This document shows, piece by piece, positions 18,178 to 27,097 of a stretch of 64,000 bases of DNA. Under the pieces are notes generated by a model, which was not told where the DNA came from, searched no databases, and worked only from the letters and a program-made list of their open reading frames with translations. Numbering within the stretch: position 1 is the first letter of the stretch; every line of letters starts with the position of its first letter. Origin of the DNA: Bifidobacterium parmae (GTDB lineage: Bacteria > Actinomycetota > Actinomycetes > Actinomycetales > Bifidobacteriaceae); assembly GCF_002860365.1 (NCBI RefSeq), contig NZ_NMWT01000025.1:1-64000 (forward strand), given 5' to 3'. The translations under genes and the position numbers were made by a program.

Positions 18178-18409
18178 TAATATGCTTCCTTGGCTTGAGA
18201 AATCAAGAAAGCGGGGCAACCCCACCTGGAAGCCTTTCACGGCCTCGGGTCCACGGCAACTGCCGGCGCATCTCGTATGATGCGCGAGTGACGTTCACGA
18301 CGTCCTGTGCAATGCAACGCATGCGGCGTTTGCTTTGGTATGCCATGGAATCGAGACTGCGTCAGGTCTTACGGATGGGCTCCGCAACGGAAAACAGAGG
18401 ATTGGAGTC
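18178..18409 (+). promoter_or_regulatory. Promoter and structured leader of infC-rpmI-rplT
   Basis: TAATAT at 18178-18183 is a plausible -10. The following ~220-base untranslated leader holds consecutive hairpins: CTTGA-GAAA-TCAAG (18194-18207), GGGG-CAA-CCCC (18213-18223) and GCGCATC-TCGTAT-GATGCGC (18266-18285). In other bacteria this operon is autogenously controlled by L20 or IF-3; the leader here suggests similar control but no known RNA family was recognised. Confidence 0.5.
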
Positions 18410-19120
18410 ATCATCAGCGACGAACCACGCATTAACGACGAGATTCGCGTCTCGCAGGTGCGCCTGATCGGCCCGAACGGCGAACAGGTGGGAGTCATCG
18501 CGACCTCGGTCGCCCTCAACCTGGCGAAGGAAGCGAACCTCGATCTCGTCGAGGTGGCGCCCAACGCGAAGCCTCCGGTCGCCAAGCTCATCGATTACGG
18601 CAAGTTCAAGTACAACGAGAAGATCAAGGCCCGCGAGGCCCGCCGCAATCAGAACACGGCCGAGATCAAGGAGATCCGCTTCCGCCTCAAGATCGACGAC
18701 CATGATTTCGACGTGAAGAAGGGCCACGTGGTCCGCTTCCTCAACGGCGGAGACAAGGTCAAGGTCACCATCATGCTGCGCGGTCGCGAGCAGTCCCGCC
18801 CGATCGGCGGCGTGGAGCTGCTGCAGCGCCTCGCCGCGGAGGTGGAGGAGTACGGCACCGTCGAGTCCAAGCCCAAGCAGGAGGGCCGCAACATCATCAT
18901 GACGCTTGCGCCCAAGGGCAAGAAGGTGCACACCCAGTCCGAGCAGCGCCGTCGCGGCGCCGAATCCCGTGCCGAGCGTCAGGCCCGACAGGCCGCGCGT
19001 CTTGCGGCCAAGCAGGAGGCGCAGGCGCAGGCCGCCGCGGAGGCGAAGGCCTCGGTCTCCGCCACGACTTCCAAGAAGCACACCAACAAGGAGGGCAGCA
19101 ATGCCGAAGATGAAAACTAA
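18410..19120 (+). CDS. infC: Translation initiation factor IF-3
   Basis: About 236 residues. The N-terminal domain begins [13 protein letters not shown] and holds the linker [11 protein letters not shown]; the C-terminal domain has [14 protein letters not shown] and [12 protein letters not shown] Lys/Ala/Glu-rich tail of roughly 50 residues extends beyond the usual ~180-residue length. No in-frame ATG or GTG exists before the conserved start; the ATC at 18410 is chosen because AGAGG lies nine bases upstream, while ATT at 18401 and TTG at 18335 are alternatives. A rare start codon is a known trait of infC and lets IF-3 repress its own synthesis. The 3' end overlaps rpmI by 20 bases. Confidence 0.88.
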   Translation: MISDEPRINDEIRVSQVRLIGPNGEQVGVIATSVALNLAKEANLDLVEVAPNAKPPVAKLIDYGKFKYNEKIKAREARRNQNTAEIKEIRFRLKIDDHDFDVKKGHVVRFLNGGDKVKVTIMLRGREQSRPIGGVELLQRLAAEVEEYGTVESKPKQEGRNIIMTLAPKGKKVHTQSEQRRRGAESRAERQARQAARLAAKQEAQAQAAAEAKASVSATTSKKHTNKEGSNAEDEN

Positions 19121-19298
19121 TTCCGCCGCTTCCAAGCGCGTCCGCCGCACTGGCACCGGCAAGCTGATGGCGGCCGGCAGCGCCATGCGCCACAACCTCG
19201 AGCACAAGTCCGCCCGCCAGCGCCGCGCGCTGAAGGCCGACGAGGTTCTGCCCACGCCGCAGACCAAGAAGCTCAACCGCCTGCTGGGCGCCCGCTGA
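19101..19298 (+). CDS. rpmI: 50S ribosomal protein L35
   Basis: A 65-residue basic ribosomal protein with the L35 start [13 protein letters not shown] and the later [12 protein letters not shown]. It follows AAGGAGGGCAGCA and overlaps the infC 3' end, so translation is probably coupled. Middle gene of the infC-rpmI-rplT operon. Confidence 0.96.
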   Translation: MPKMKTNSAASKRVRRTGTGKLMAAGSAMRHNLEHKSARQRRALKADEVLPTPQTKKLNRLLGAR

Positions 19299-19351
19299 GC
19301 CTGAATCAGAGACAAGACCTGCAAACTTCAGAAAGCTGAGGAAATAGAAAT

Positions 19352-19735
19352 ATGGCACGTGTCAAGCGCGCAGTGAACGCCCACAAGAAGCGTCGCGTCG
19401 TTCTCGAAAGGGCCTCCGGCTACCGCGGCCAGCGCTCCCGTCTGTACCGCAAGGCCAAGGAGCAGCTGCTTCACTCCTTCAACTACAACTTCCGCGACCG
19501 CAAGGCCCGCAAGGGTGACTTCCGCAAGCTGTGGATTCAGCGCATCAACGCCGCCGTCCGCGCCGAAGGCATCACCTACAACCGCTTCATCCAGGGCCTG
19601 AAGCTGGCCGGCATCGAGCTGGACCGCCGCGCCCTCGCCGAGATCGCCGTCTCCGACGCCGATACGTTCAAGACCATCGTGGAGGCCGCCAAGGCCGCCC
19701 TCCCGGAGGACGTGAACGCCCCGAAGGCCGCCTGA
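19352..19735 (+). CDS. rplT: 50S ribosomal protein L20
   Basis: A 127-residue 23S-binding protein essential for early assembly. [14 protein letters not shown] at the start, [13 protein letters not shown], and [15 protein letters not shown] are diagnostic. Last gene of the operon; a clear terminator follows. Confidence 0.97.
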   Translation: MARVKRAVNAHKKRRVVLERASGYRGQRSRLYRKAKEQLLHSFNYNFRDRKARKGDFRKLWIQRINAAVRAEGITYNRFIQGLKLAGIELDRRALAEIAVSDADTFKTIVEAAKAALPEDVNAPKAA

Positions 19736-19757
19736 TTCCGGTATCGCGAATCGTGTC

Positions 19758-19791
19758 GAAGACCCCGCCAGCCGCGGGGTCTTCGCGTTTT
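19758..19791 (+). terminator. Terminator after rplT
   Basis: GAAGACCCCGC, loop CAGCC, GCGGGGTCTTC (19758-19784) followed by GCGTTTT: an 11-bp stem with a T-run. Confidence 0.85.
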
Positions 19792-19835
19792 GTACGCCGG
19801 GCGTTCGCGGAAGGTCCGGCGAACGGGAGGATGAC

Positions 19836-20774
19836 ATGACCGACGACGACAACGACGGATTCGCGCGGCTGCTGGAGCAGTTCGCCGCGCACATCGACGT
19901 GGAGCGGGGACTCGCGAAGGCGACGGTCGCCGCGTACTCGTCCGATCTCGCGCGCTATGTCGCGTTCCTGCGTTCCCGCGGCGTGACGGACATGCGCGCC
20001 GTCACGCGGTTCGATGTGGAGGATTTCGTCGCCGCGCTGGATGCGGACGGCGAATCCGCGCGATCCAAGGCGCGTCGTCTCGCCGCCGTGCACGAATTCC
20101 ACCGGTTCGCGCTCGGCCAGCATGCCGTCGCCGAAGACGTCGCCGCGGACGTGAAGGCGCCGAAGAGCGGGGCCACGTTGCCGGACGTGCTCACCGTGGA
20201 CGAAGTGACGCGCCTGCTCGACGCGGTGCCGGTCCAGGGCGACGATCCGGTCATGCTGCGCGACAAGGCGCTGCTCGAATTCATGTACGCGACCGGCTGC
20301 CGCGTCTCCGAGGCGACGGCCGTGAACCTCGACGACATCGACCTGACCGACCAGCATGTGGCGCGGCTCATGGGCAAGGGGTCCAAGCAGCGGCTCGTGC
20401 CGGTCGGCGGCTACGCGTGCGTGGCGATGACGCGCTATCTCGATCTCGCAAGGCCCGTGTTGGAGGCGCGTGACCGTTCCGGCAGTCCCGAACGCCGCGC
20501 GGTGTTCCTCAACAAACGAGGGAAACGACTGTCGCGCCAATCCGTGTGGGAGGTCGTCAGGGCCGCGGGGGAGCGCGCGCACATCATGCGCCCGCTGCAT
20601 CCGCACACGCTGCGTCACTCGTTCGCCACGCATCTCATCCAAGGCGGCGCGGATGTGCGCACCGTGCAGGAGCTGCTCGGCCACGCCTCCGTCACCACCA
20701 CGCAGATCTACACGCATGTGAGTCCGGAGAACCTCATCGAGACGTATCTGACCGCGCATCCCCGCGCGCGATGA
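19836..20774 (+). CDS. xerD: Tyrosine recombinase XerD
   Basis: A 312-residue site-specific recombinase that resolves chromosome dimers at dif with XerC. The N-terminal SAM-like DNA-binding domain covers about residues 5-95; the catalytic domain holds Arg156 (TGCRVSE), His257 and Arg260 (HPHTLRHSF), His283 (LLGHASV) and nucleophile Tyr292 (TQIYTHV). All catalytic residues are present. The start follows GGGAGGATGAC. The order [16 protein letters not shown] is that of a chromosomal housekeeping block in Actinobacteria, so it is not read as a mobile integrase. Confidence 0.93.
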   Translation: MTDDDNDGFARLLEQFAAHIDVERGLAKATVAAYSSDLARYVAFLRSRGVTDMRAVTRFDVEDFVAALDADGESARSKARRLAAVHEFHRFALGQHAVAEDVAADVKAPKSGATLPDVLTVDEVTRLLDAVPVQGDDPVMLRDKALLEFMYATGCRVSEATAVNLDDIDLTDQHVARLMGKGSKQRLVPVGGYACVAMTRYLDLARPVLEARDRSGSPERRAVFLNKRGKRLSRQSVWEVVRAAGERAHIMRPLHPHTLRHSFATHLIQGGADVRTVQELLGHASVTTTQIYTHVSPENLIETYLTAHPRAR

Positions 20775-20810
20775 CCCGGAAACCAAACGGAAGATGATAA
20801 GGTAAACCAT

Positions 20811-21650
20811 ATGCCTACCGATATGCTTGGACGCGAGTATGAGACCTTCCCCGCCCCCGGACCGTTGCAGCAGCATGGCCCGGCGAGGGTCATCGCCATG
20901 TGCAACCAGAAGGGCGGCGTAGGCAAGACCACCAGTTCCATCTCCATCGCCGGGGCGTTGAGCCAGTACGGGCGCAGGTGCCTCATCGTCGACTTCGATC
21001 CGCAGGGTGCCGCCACCGTGGGGCTCGGCATCAATGCGAACACCGTCGAGAAGACCATCTACAACGCGTTGTTCGATTTCCGCATGGACGTGCATGAGGT
21101 GGTGCATCACACCGCCTTCGAGAACCTCGACATCATCCCCGCGAACATCGATCTGTCCGCGGCCGAGGTGCAGCTCGTCACCGAGGTGGGGCGCGAGCAG
21201 ATTCTCGCCCAGGTGCTGAAGCCGCTGCGTGCGGAATACGATGTGATCATCATCGACTGCCAGCCGTCGCTTGGTCTGCTTACCGTGAACGCGCTGACCG
21301 CCGCGGACGGCGTCATCATCCCCGTGGAGGCCGAGTTCTTCGCGCTGCGCGGCGTCGCCCTGCTCATGCAGTCCATCGAGAAGGTGCAGAACCGCATCAA
21401 CCCCTCGCTCAAGGTGTACGGCGTGCTCATCACGATGTTCACGCGTACCCTGCACTGTGAGGAGGTCATGCAGCGCATCTACGAGGCGTTCCAGGACAAG
21501 GTGTTCCACACCGTCATCTCCCGGTCCATCAAATTGCCCGACTCCACCGTCGCCGCCGCGCCGATCACGATCTTCGCCCCGCAGCACAAGACCAGCAAGG
21601 AGTATCGCGAAGTGGCACGCGAACTCGTGGCCAACGGGGTCGTCGCCTGA
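20811..21650 (+). CDS. parA: ParA/Soj-like ATPase
   Basis: A 279-residue ParA-family ATPase. The deviant P-loop KGGVGKTT is near residues 34-41, DFDPQGAATVGLG forms the A' motif, and DCQPSLGLLTVNAL is the Walker B region. No ParB gene follows; the neighbours are xerD and scpAB, so this is the copy of ParA linked to condensin genes rather than a plasmid partition pair. TAAGGT lies seven bases before the start, so the message may be leaderless, although AAGG could also act as a weak ribosome site. Confidence 0.85.
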   Translation: MPTDMLGREYETFPAPGPLQQHGPARVIAMCNQKGGVGKTTSSISIAGALSQYGRRCLIVDFDPQGAATVGLGINANTVEKTIYNALFDFRMDVHEVVHHTAFENLDIIPANIDLSAAEVQLVTEVGREQILAQVLKPLRAEYDVIIIDCQPSLGLLTVNALTAADGVIIPVEAEFFALRGVALLMQSIEKVQNRINPSLKVYGVLITMFTRTLHCEEVMQRIYEAFQDKVFHTVISRSIKLPDSTVAAAPITIFAPQHKTSKEYREVARELVANGVVA

Positions 21651-22559
21651 ATGGAAGACGTGAACACCACCGCGACGGCGTCCGATCCGATCGCGGCGGG
21701 GGAGCCGGACGCCGCGACGAAGGCCGCCGGCTTCACCGTGAACCTTGATGTGTACTCCGGCCCGTTCGACGTGCTGCTCGGCATGGTCGCCAACCGCCGC
21801 CTCGAACTGACCGAAGTGTCCCTGTCCGCGATCACCGAGGAGTTCCTCGACTACGCCCGCGGACTCGACTTCGCCGCGGACATGGACGAGGCGAGCTCGT
21901 TCCTCGACGTCGCGTCGATTCTCGTCGAGGCGAAGAGCGCGGCGCTCCTGCCCGCCGATCTGTCGGGGGAGCGTGACGAACGGAGCATGGAGGCGCTGCG
22001 CGAACGTGACCTGCTGTTCGCCAGACTCCTGCAATACCGGGCGTTCAAACAGGCGGCCGGTGACTTCCGCACGCGTATCGCCGCGAACGCGGGTCGGTTC
22101 CCGCATCCCGGGGAATTGGACGAGTCGATCTCGGCCATGCTGCCGGAACTCGTGTGGACGATCGGAGCCGACGATCTCGCGTCGCTGGCCGCGCGCATGT
22201 TCGCCCACGCGCCGGTCGCGACGGTGAGTACGCGCCAGCTGCACGTGCCTCTGGTCGACCTTGAGGCGCAGGCCGTGTTGGTCCGGGACAGACTGCGCGC
22301 GTTGGGCGAGGACGGCTCGATGACCTTCGCCGAACTCGTAGCCGATGCGGACGGGCGCGCGGAGGTCGTGGGACGTTTTCTCGCCGTTCTCATGTTCTTC
22401 AAACAGGGTTCCGTGCAGTTCCGTCAGGCCGGACCATATGAGGCGCTTCATCTGAGATGGATGCCGGACCAGCCCTCGTTCGCGGACGAGGGTACGGACG
22501 GCGCCGTGGTGCTCAAGGACGTGGATGCCGTATCAATCGACGAAAGGGATTTCGCATGA
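21651..22559 (+). CDS. scpA: Segregation and condensation protein A
   Basis: A 302-residue kleisin that bridges SMC heads. The N-terminal part reads NLDVYSGPFDVLLGMVANRR, the classic ScpA opening, followed by EASSFLDVASILVEAKSAALLP; the winged-helix C-terminus has TFAELVADADGRAEVVGRFLAVL. Starts directly after the parA stop codon, so the genes are cotranscribed. The SMC partner is not in this window. Confidence 0.93.
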   Translation: MEDVNTTATASDPIAAGEPDAATKAAGFTVNLDVYSGPFDVLLGMVANRRLELTEVSLSAITEEFLDYARGLDFAADMDEASSFLDVASILVEAKSAALLPADLSGERDERSMEALRERDLLFARLLQYRAFKQAAGDFRTRIAANAGRFPHPGELDESISAMLPELVWTIGADDLASLAARMFAHAPVATVSTRQLHVPLVDLEAQAVLVRDRLRALGEDGSMTFAELVADADGRAEVVGRFLAVLMFFKQGSVQFRQAGPYEALHLRWMPDQPSFADEGTDGAVVLKDVDAVSIDERDFA

Positions 22560-23128
22560 ACGTGGAGGAGTTTCCAGGCGGATTGAAGGCGTGCCTGGAG
22601 GCGATGCTCATGGTCGCCGACGAGCCGTTGACGCCGGCCGATGCGGCGCGCGTGCTCGGCGTGGACGAGGAGACGGTGAACGACGCGTTGGAACGTCTGC
22701 GAGACGCCTACGAAGTGGCGGAACGGGGGTTCGAACTGCGCCGCACCGCACGAGGATGGCGGTTCGCGAGCCGCGCCGTGTACGAGCCGGTCGTCTCCGC
22801 GTTCGTGACCGACGGCCAGACCGCGCGCCTCGGTCAGGCCGCGTTGGAGGCGCTCGCCGTGATCGCCTACCGGCAGCCGGTCACGCGTGCGCAGATCTCC
22901 GCGATTCGCGGCGTCAACTCGGATGGTGTGATTCGCTCGCTCATCGTGCGCGGACTGGTACGCAGCCAGGGGGTCGATGCCGAATCCCGGGCCACGTTGC
23001 TCGTCACCACCGACCTGTTCCTCGAGAAGATGGGGTTCGATTCGCTCGACGACCTGCCCGAGCTCGCCCCGTTCCTGCCTGATTCGGTCGGCGAGGTCAC
23101 CGCCGACGCCAGCGGCATCCACCTGTAG
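22556..23128 (+). CDS. scpB: Segregation and condensation protein B
   Basis: A 190-residue protein with two winged-helix domains that dimerises and binds ScpA. LEAMLMVADEPLTPADAARVL opens the first, and ALEALAVIAYRQPVTRAQI with GVNSDGVIRSLIVRGLV forms the second; LFLEKMGFDSLDDLPEL is the typical C-terminus. ATGA overlap with scpA. The AT-rich inverted repeat at 23127 begins within its stop codon. Confidence 0.94.
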   Translation: MNVEEFPGGLKACLEAMLMVADEPLTPADAARVLGVDEETVNDALERLRDAYEVAERGFELRRTARGWRFASRAVYEPVVSAFVTDGQTARLGQAALEALAVIAYRQPVTRAQISAIRGVNSDGVIRSLIVRGLVRSQGVDAESRATLLVTTDLFLEKMGFDSLDDLPELAPFLPDSVGEVTADASGIHL

Positions 23129-23163
23129 CACTACTTATAGTCGGTTTGACTATAAGTAGTGCT
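23127..23163. promoter_or_regulatory. Putative NrtR operator (perfect 16-bp inverted repeat)
   Basis: AGCACTACTTATAGTC at 23127-23142, a 5-base centre GGTTT, and the exact reverse complement at 23148-23163. The middle reads TATAGTCGGTTTGACTATA, which fits the GT-N7-AC core described for NrtR operators. It is markedly AT-rich and lies 48 bases before the NrtR-type gene; TATGCT at 23163-23168 may be the -10. It could double as a terminator for scpB, although no T-run follows. Confidence 0.7.
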
Positions 23164-23210
23164 ATGCTGATGCACCGTCAACGAAAACCATAATCGGACG
23201 GAAGTGGACG

Positions 23211-24029
23211 ATGGGCATCGGCAATGTCTCCGAACGACGGCTCGCGCCGCCGCAGGTCGGCGTATCCGTCGTGATCCTGGCCCTGGGCGAGGATTCGACG
23301 GGGCGCAGTCGCCTGTGGCTGCCGCTCGTGCGACGCGTGCGTCAGCCGTTCCTCGGAGCATGGGCGTTGCCCGGCGGCGGTCTGACCGCCAACCGGTCAC
23401 TCGAACAGTCGGCATACGCCGCGCTCGAATCGACCACCACGCTGCACCCGCGGTATCTGGAACAGCTGTACACGTTCGGCGACCTCGGCCGATCCCATGG
23501 GGGATTGCCGATGGTGTCCATTGTCTACTGGGCGCTCGTCGGCACCGCGGAGGCGAAGGACTTCGTCGAAGCCGACAACGTCCGCTGGTTCCCCGAGAAC
23601 GACCTGCCCGAGCTCGCCTTCGACCACAAGGCGATCATCGATTACGCGCTATGGCGGTTGCGCACCAGGATCGCCTACCCGGATGTGGCCGCGCGCCTCG
23701 TCGGCGAGACGTTCACGCTCAGCCAACTGCACGACGTCGTCGAGGCCGTTACCGGAGAACCGGTCGACCTCGCCAACTTCCGCCGCCGCATCCTCGCCTC
23801 CGGCGAGCTCGAAGACACCGGCGTCAAGCAACGCGTCGGCAATCACCGGCCAGCCGCCGTCTACCGGTACGTGGCCGCCGCCTCCACGTCATGGAATCCG
23901 TATGACTGGCTGAAGGCCGACGAAGGCCGCACGGACGGTGAACACCCGGACACGACCGGTACGATCCCCGGACCTGATCCGCCGCCCGCCTCCGTGGATG
24001 ACGATCCGATGTCCGCGCTCGCGCGTTGA
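23211..24029 (+). CDS. nrtR: NrtR-type Nudix-related regulator of NAD synthesis
   Basis: A 272-residue protein with an N-terminal Nudix-like domain (about residues 10-150) and a C-terminal winged helix (about 155-225, with LSQLHDVVEAVTGEPVDLANFRR in two parts and TGVKQRVGNHRPAAVYR). The Nudix box GGGLTANRSLEQSAYAALES lacks the catalytic REXXEE residues, so it probably senses ADP-ribose or NAD-derived ligands without hydrolysing them, as known for NrtR repressors. The acidic, Pro-rich last 40 residues are extra. ATG follows GGAAGTGG. It heads nadABC and is preceded by a palindrome with the NrtR core, so autoregulation and nad repression are likely. Confidence 0.82.
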   Translation: MGIGNVSERRLAPPQVGVSVVILALGEDSTGRSRLWLPLVRRVRQPFLGAWALPGGGLTANRSLEQSAYAALESTTTLHPRYLEQLYTFGDLGRSHGGLPMVSIVYWALVGTAEAKDFVEADNVRWFPENDLPELAFDHKAIIDYALWRLRTRIAYPDVAARLVGETFTLSQLHDVVEAVTGEPVDLANFRRRILASGELEDTGVKQRVGNHRPAAVYRYVAAASTSWNPYDWLKADEGRTDGEHPDTTGTIPGPDPPPASVDDDPMSALAR

Positions 24030-24135
24030 GACGGATTCCGCCCTCCTTCTTTTCCGCAATCATCACCTCCGCTTTCGAACCCCGACGCAAACCGCGCGCC
24101 CGGGGAGGCGAAGCATACCCAAAAAAGGAACGAAC

Positions 24136-25416
24136 ATGACCGCAACATTCACCGCGCCCTCCGTCGACGAGATCATCGCGCGTCTCGGCGCGCAAAGCAC
24201 CTGCGACGCGGGACTCACCCTCGACCCGTGGCACTTCGACACCACCCGCCCCAGCTACGGCCCCGGCGCCTCCATGCTTGACCGCCTGCCGAAGAACGCG
24301 CCTCGCCAACAGGTGCTGCCCGATGAGTACCGCAACGCCTCCGACGAGGAGCTCCAGCAGCGCATCCGCGACGCGAAGCGCCGCCTCGGCTCCAAGCTGC
24401 TCATCCTTGGCCACTTCTACCAGCGCGACGAGATCATCGAGCACGCCGACTTCGTCGGCGACTCCTTCCAACTCGCCAAAAACGCGACCGAACGCCCCGA
24501 CGCCGACCACATCGTGTTCTGCGGCGTGCACTTCATGGCCGAGACCGCCGACATCCTCTCCACGCCCGAACAGACAGTGACCCTGCCGAACCTGTCCGCC
24601 GGATGCTCGATGGCCGACATGGCCAACATCGACCAGGTCGAGGAGGCGTGGGAGCAGCTCGGCGAGATCTGCGGCACCAAGCCGGACGTCGACGGCCTGC
24701 AGCCGATCGTCCCCGTCACCTACATGAACTCGTCCGCCGCCCTGAAAGCGTTCTGCGGCCGTCACGGCGGCATCGTATGCACCTCGTCCAACGCGCACGC
24801 CGTGCTCGAATGGGCGTTCGCCCGCGGCCGCCGCGTCCTGTTCTTCCCCGACCAGCATCTGGGCCGCAACACGGCGCGCGCCATGGGCGTCCCGCTGAGC
24901 GAGATGCCCCTGTGGGATCCGTTCAAGGCGCGAGGAGGCGCGGCCGACCCCGCCGACTACGCGAACGCGCGGATGATCCTGTGGAAGGGCTTCTGCTCCG
25001 TGCACCAGCGTTTCACCGTCGAGCAGATCGAACGCGCCCGCAAGGCCTACCCGGGCGTCAAGGTGATCGTGCACCCCGAATGCTCGATGCAGGTCGTCGA
25101 CGCCGCCGACGGCACCGGCTCCACCGCGTACATCGTCAAGGAGATCGAGAACGCGCCCGCCGGCTCCGCCATCGCCGTCGGCACCGAGATCAACCTCGTC
25201 AACCGCCTCGCCGCCCAGCACCCCGACAAGACCGTGTTCTGCCTCGACCCGGTCGTCTGCCCCTGCTCCACCATGTACCGCATCCACCCCGCCTACCTCG
25301 CATGGGCGCTGGAGAACCTCGAACAGGGCAACGTCGTCAACCGCATCACCGTGGACGAGGACACCGCCCGCGAGGCCAAGATCGCGCTCGAACGCATGCT
25401 GCGCGTCCACCCGTGA
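24136..25416 (+). CDS. nadA: Quinolinate synthase
   Basis: A 426-residue 4Fe-4S enzyme that condenses iminoaspartate with dihydroxyacetone phosphate. ILGHFYQRDEI opens the first repeat; the three cluster cysteines are likely those in SAGCSMADM, WKGFCSVHQRF and DPVVCPCSTMY; VHPECSM is also conserved. The first ~75 residues are an N-terminal extension seen in longer NadA proteins. AAAGGAACGAAC precedes ATG. First of nadA-nadB-nadC; the 106-base gap after nrtR shows no second palindrome. Confidence 0.95.
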   Translation: MTATFTAPSVDEIIARLGAQSTCDAGLTLDPWHFDTTRPSYGPGASMLDRLPKNAPRQQVLPDEYRNASDEELQQRIRDAKRRLGSKLLILGHFYQRDEIIEHADFVGDSFQLAKNATERPDADHIVFCGVHFMAETADILSTPEQTVTLPNLSAGCSMADMANIDQVEEAWEQLGEICGTKPDVDGLQPIVPVTYMNSSAALKAFCGRHGGIVCTSSNAHAVLEWAFARGRRVLFFPDQHLGRNTARAMGVPLSEMPLWDPFKARGGAADPADYANARMILWKGFCSVHQRFTVEQIERARKAYPGVKVIVHPECSMQVVDAADGTGSTAYIVKEIENAPAGSAIAVGTEINLVNRLAAQHPDKTVFCLDPVVCPCSTMYRIHPAYLAWALENLEQGNVVNRITVDEDTAREAKIALERMLRVHP

Positions 25417-25448
25417 ACGGGAGCCCCGGGAAAGACAAGGCAACAGCA

Positions 25449-27074
25449 ATGAACGACATCGACATCATCGTCATCGGCGCGGGCGTGGCCGGACTGTCCG
25501 CCGCGCTCGCCGTGGCGGGCGAAGGCCATGACGTGACGCTCGTCACCAAGACCGAACTCGTCGAATCGAACACGTACCACGCGCAGGGCGGCATCGCCGC
25601 GGCCATCTTCGCCGACGACGACCCGAAACTGCACGCCGCCGACACCATCGCCGCCGGGCACGGCCTGTGCGACCCGAAGGCCGTCGACATCCTCACGCGC
25701 GAAGGCGCCGACCGCGTGCGCGAATTCGCCGCCGCCGGCGTGCGCTTCGACCGCGACGCCGACGGCCGCATGCTGCGCGGGCTCGAGGCCGCGCACTCGC
25801 GGGCGCGCGTCGTGCACGCCGGAGGCGACGCCACCGGGCGCATCCTCGAACTCGACGTGTCCGCCATGGTGCGCGCGAACCCGCATATCCGCATCGTCGA
25901 ACACGCGTTCCTCAAGGACCTTCTCGTGCGCGACGGCCGCATCGCCGGCGTCGCGCTGCTCGAAGACGGGAGCGACGTCACGGTGCCGGCCGGCCGCGTG
26001 ATCCTCGCCACCGGCGGTGCGGGCCGCATGTACCCGTACACCACGAACCCGGTCGTCGCCACCGCCGACGGACTCGCCGCCGCATGGCGCGCGGGCGCCC
26101 AGGTCGCCGACCTCGAATTCACCCAGTTCCACCCCACCGCGATGGCCGTCGGCGAACATTTCCTCGTCTCCGAAGCCGTGCGCGGCGAAGGCGCCGTCCT
26201 GCTCGACGAGCACGGACGCCGCTACATGAAGGACGTGGACCCGCGCGCCGAACTCGCGCCGCGCGACGTCGTCGCACGCGAGAACTTCCGCGTCATGCAA
26301 CGCCAGAACGGCAGGCCGGTCATGCTCGACGCCTCCCCGATGCGCGACGAGCACCCCGACCTCGCCGAGTTCCTCGCGAAACGCTTCCCGACCATCGACG
26401 CCTACACGCGCTCGCTCGGCTACGACTGGAGCAGGGAACCCATCCCCGTCGCGCCCGCCGCGCACTACTATATGGGCGGCATCCGCACCGACCTCGACGG
26501 CCGCGCCTCCATCCCCGGACTGTACGCGGCCGGCGAATGCGCGCGCACCGGCGTCATGGGCTCGAACCGCCTCGCCTCCAACTCGCTGCTCGAAGGCCTC
26601 GTCTACGGGCGCCGCGCCGGCCTCGCCGCCGTGCACGACGCGGACGATACGACATGGACGCCGCAGCCGCTGCGCAACTCCGCGACCGGCGGGGTCTACG
26701 ACGAACCGCCCGTCGCGCTCGCCACGTCGCCCTCCGCCGGCGACGACGCGACCGCGGAGGACGTGTGGGACCGCACGCGCATCCAGAACACGATGTGGCA
26801 CGACGTCGGCGTGCTGCGCGACGCCAGCGGACTCACGCACGCCGTCGACGAGCTCGGCGCCGGACTCGCCGCGGCGGACGCGCACGCGGCGACGGCCCCG
26901 ACCGCCGGCGATGCCGACGTGACCGCGCTCGAGAACCGCGACATGCTCACCGTCGGATACGTGGCCGCGACCGCCGCACTCGCCCGCACCGAATCGCGCG
27001 GCGCGCACGCCCGCACCGACTTCCCCGAACCCCGCGACGAGTGGGCGCACTCCGTCGCCTACGTCAGGCGATAA
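25449..27074 (+). CDS. nadB: L-aspartate oxidase
   Basis: A 541-residue flavoprotein making iminoaspartate for NadA. The FAD dinucleotide motif is IIVIGAGVAGLSAALA; SNTYHAQGGIAAAIF, the active-site region TQFHPTA and RLASNSLLEGLVYG are conserved in NadB. The C-terminal helical part (about 440-541) is rich in Ala and Asp. In anaerobes fumarate can replace oxygen as electron acceptor. Thirty-two bases separate it from nadA. Confidence 0.95.
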   Translation: MNDIDIIVIGAGVAGLSAALAVAGEGHDVTLVTKTELVESNTYHAQGGIAAAIFADDDPKLHAADTIAAGHGLCDPKAVDILTREGADRVREFAAAGVRFDRDADGRMLRGLEAAHSRARVVHAGGDATGRILELDVSAMVRANPHIRIVEHAFLKDLLVRDGRIAGVALLEDGSDVTVPAGRVILATGGAGRMYPYTTNPVVATADGLAAAWRAGAQVADLEFTQFHPTAMAVGEHFLVSEAVRGEGAVLLDEHGRRYMKDVDPRAELAPRDVVARENFRVMQRQNGRPVMLDASPMRDEHPDLAEFLAKRFPTIDAYTRSLGYDWSREPIPVAPAAHYYMGGIRTDLDGRASIPGLYAAGECARTGVMGSNRLASNSLLEGLVYGRRAGLAAVHDADDTTWTPQPLRNSATGGVYDEPPVALATSPSAGDDATAEDVWDRTRIQNTMWHDVGVLRDASGLTHAVDELGAGLAAADAHAATAPTAGDADVTALENRDMLTVGYVAATAALARTESRGAHARTDFPEPRDEWAHSVAYVRR

Positions 27075-27097
27075 GCCGATAAGCGATAAGGAGCCTC

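Noticed and set aside
19836-20774. Tyrosine recombinase as a phage or island integrase
   Set aside because: Sequence and neighbours fit XerD; no attachment repeats or phage genes were seen.
20811-21650. ParA as evidence of a plasmid or integrated element
   Set aside because: No ParB, replication or mobilisation genes are nearby, and the xerD-parA-scpAB order is a chromosomal arrangement.
23127-23163. Inverted repeat read only as the scpB terminator
   Set aside because: The AT-rich composition, the GT-N7-AC centre and the missing T-run fit an operator better, though a double role stays possible.
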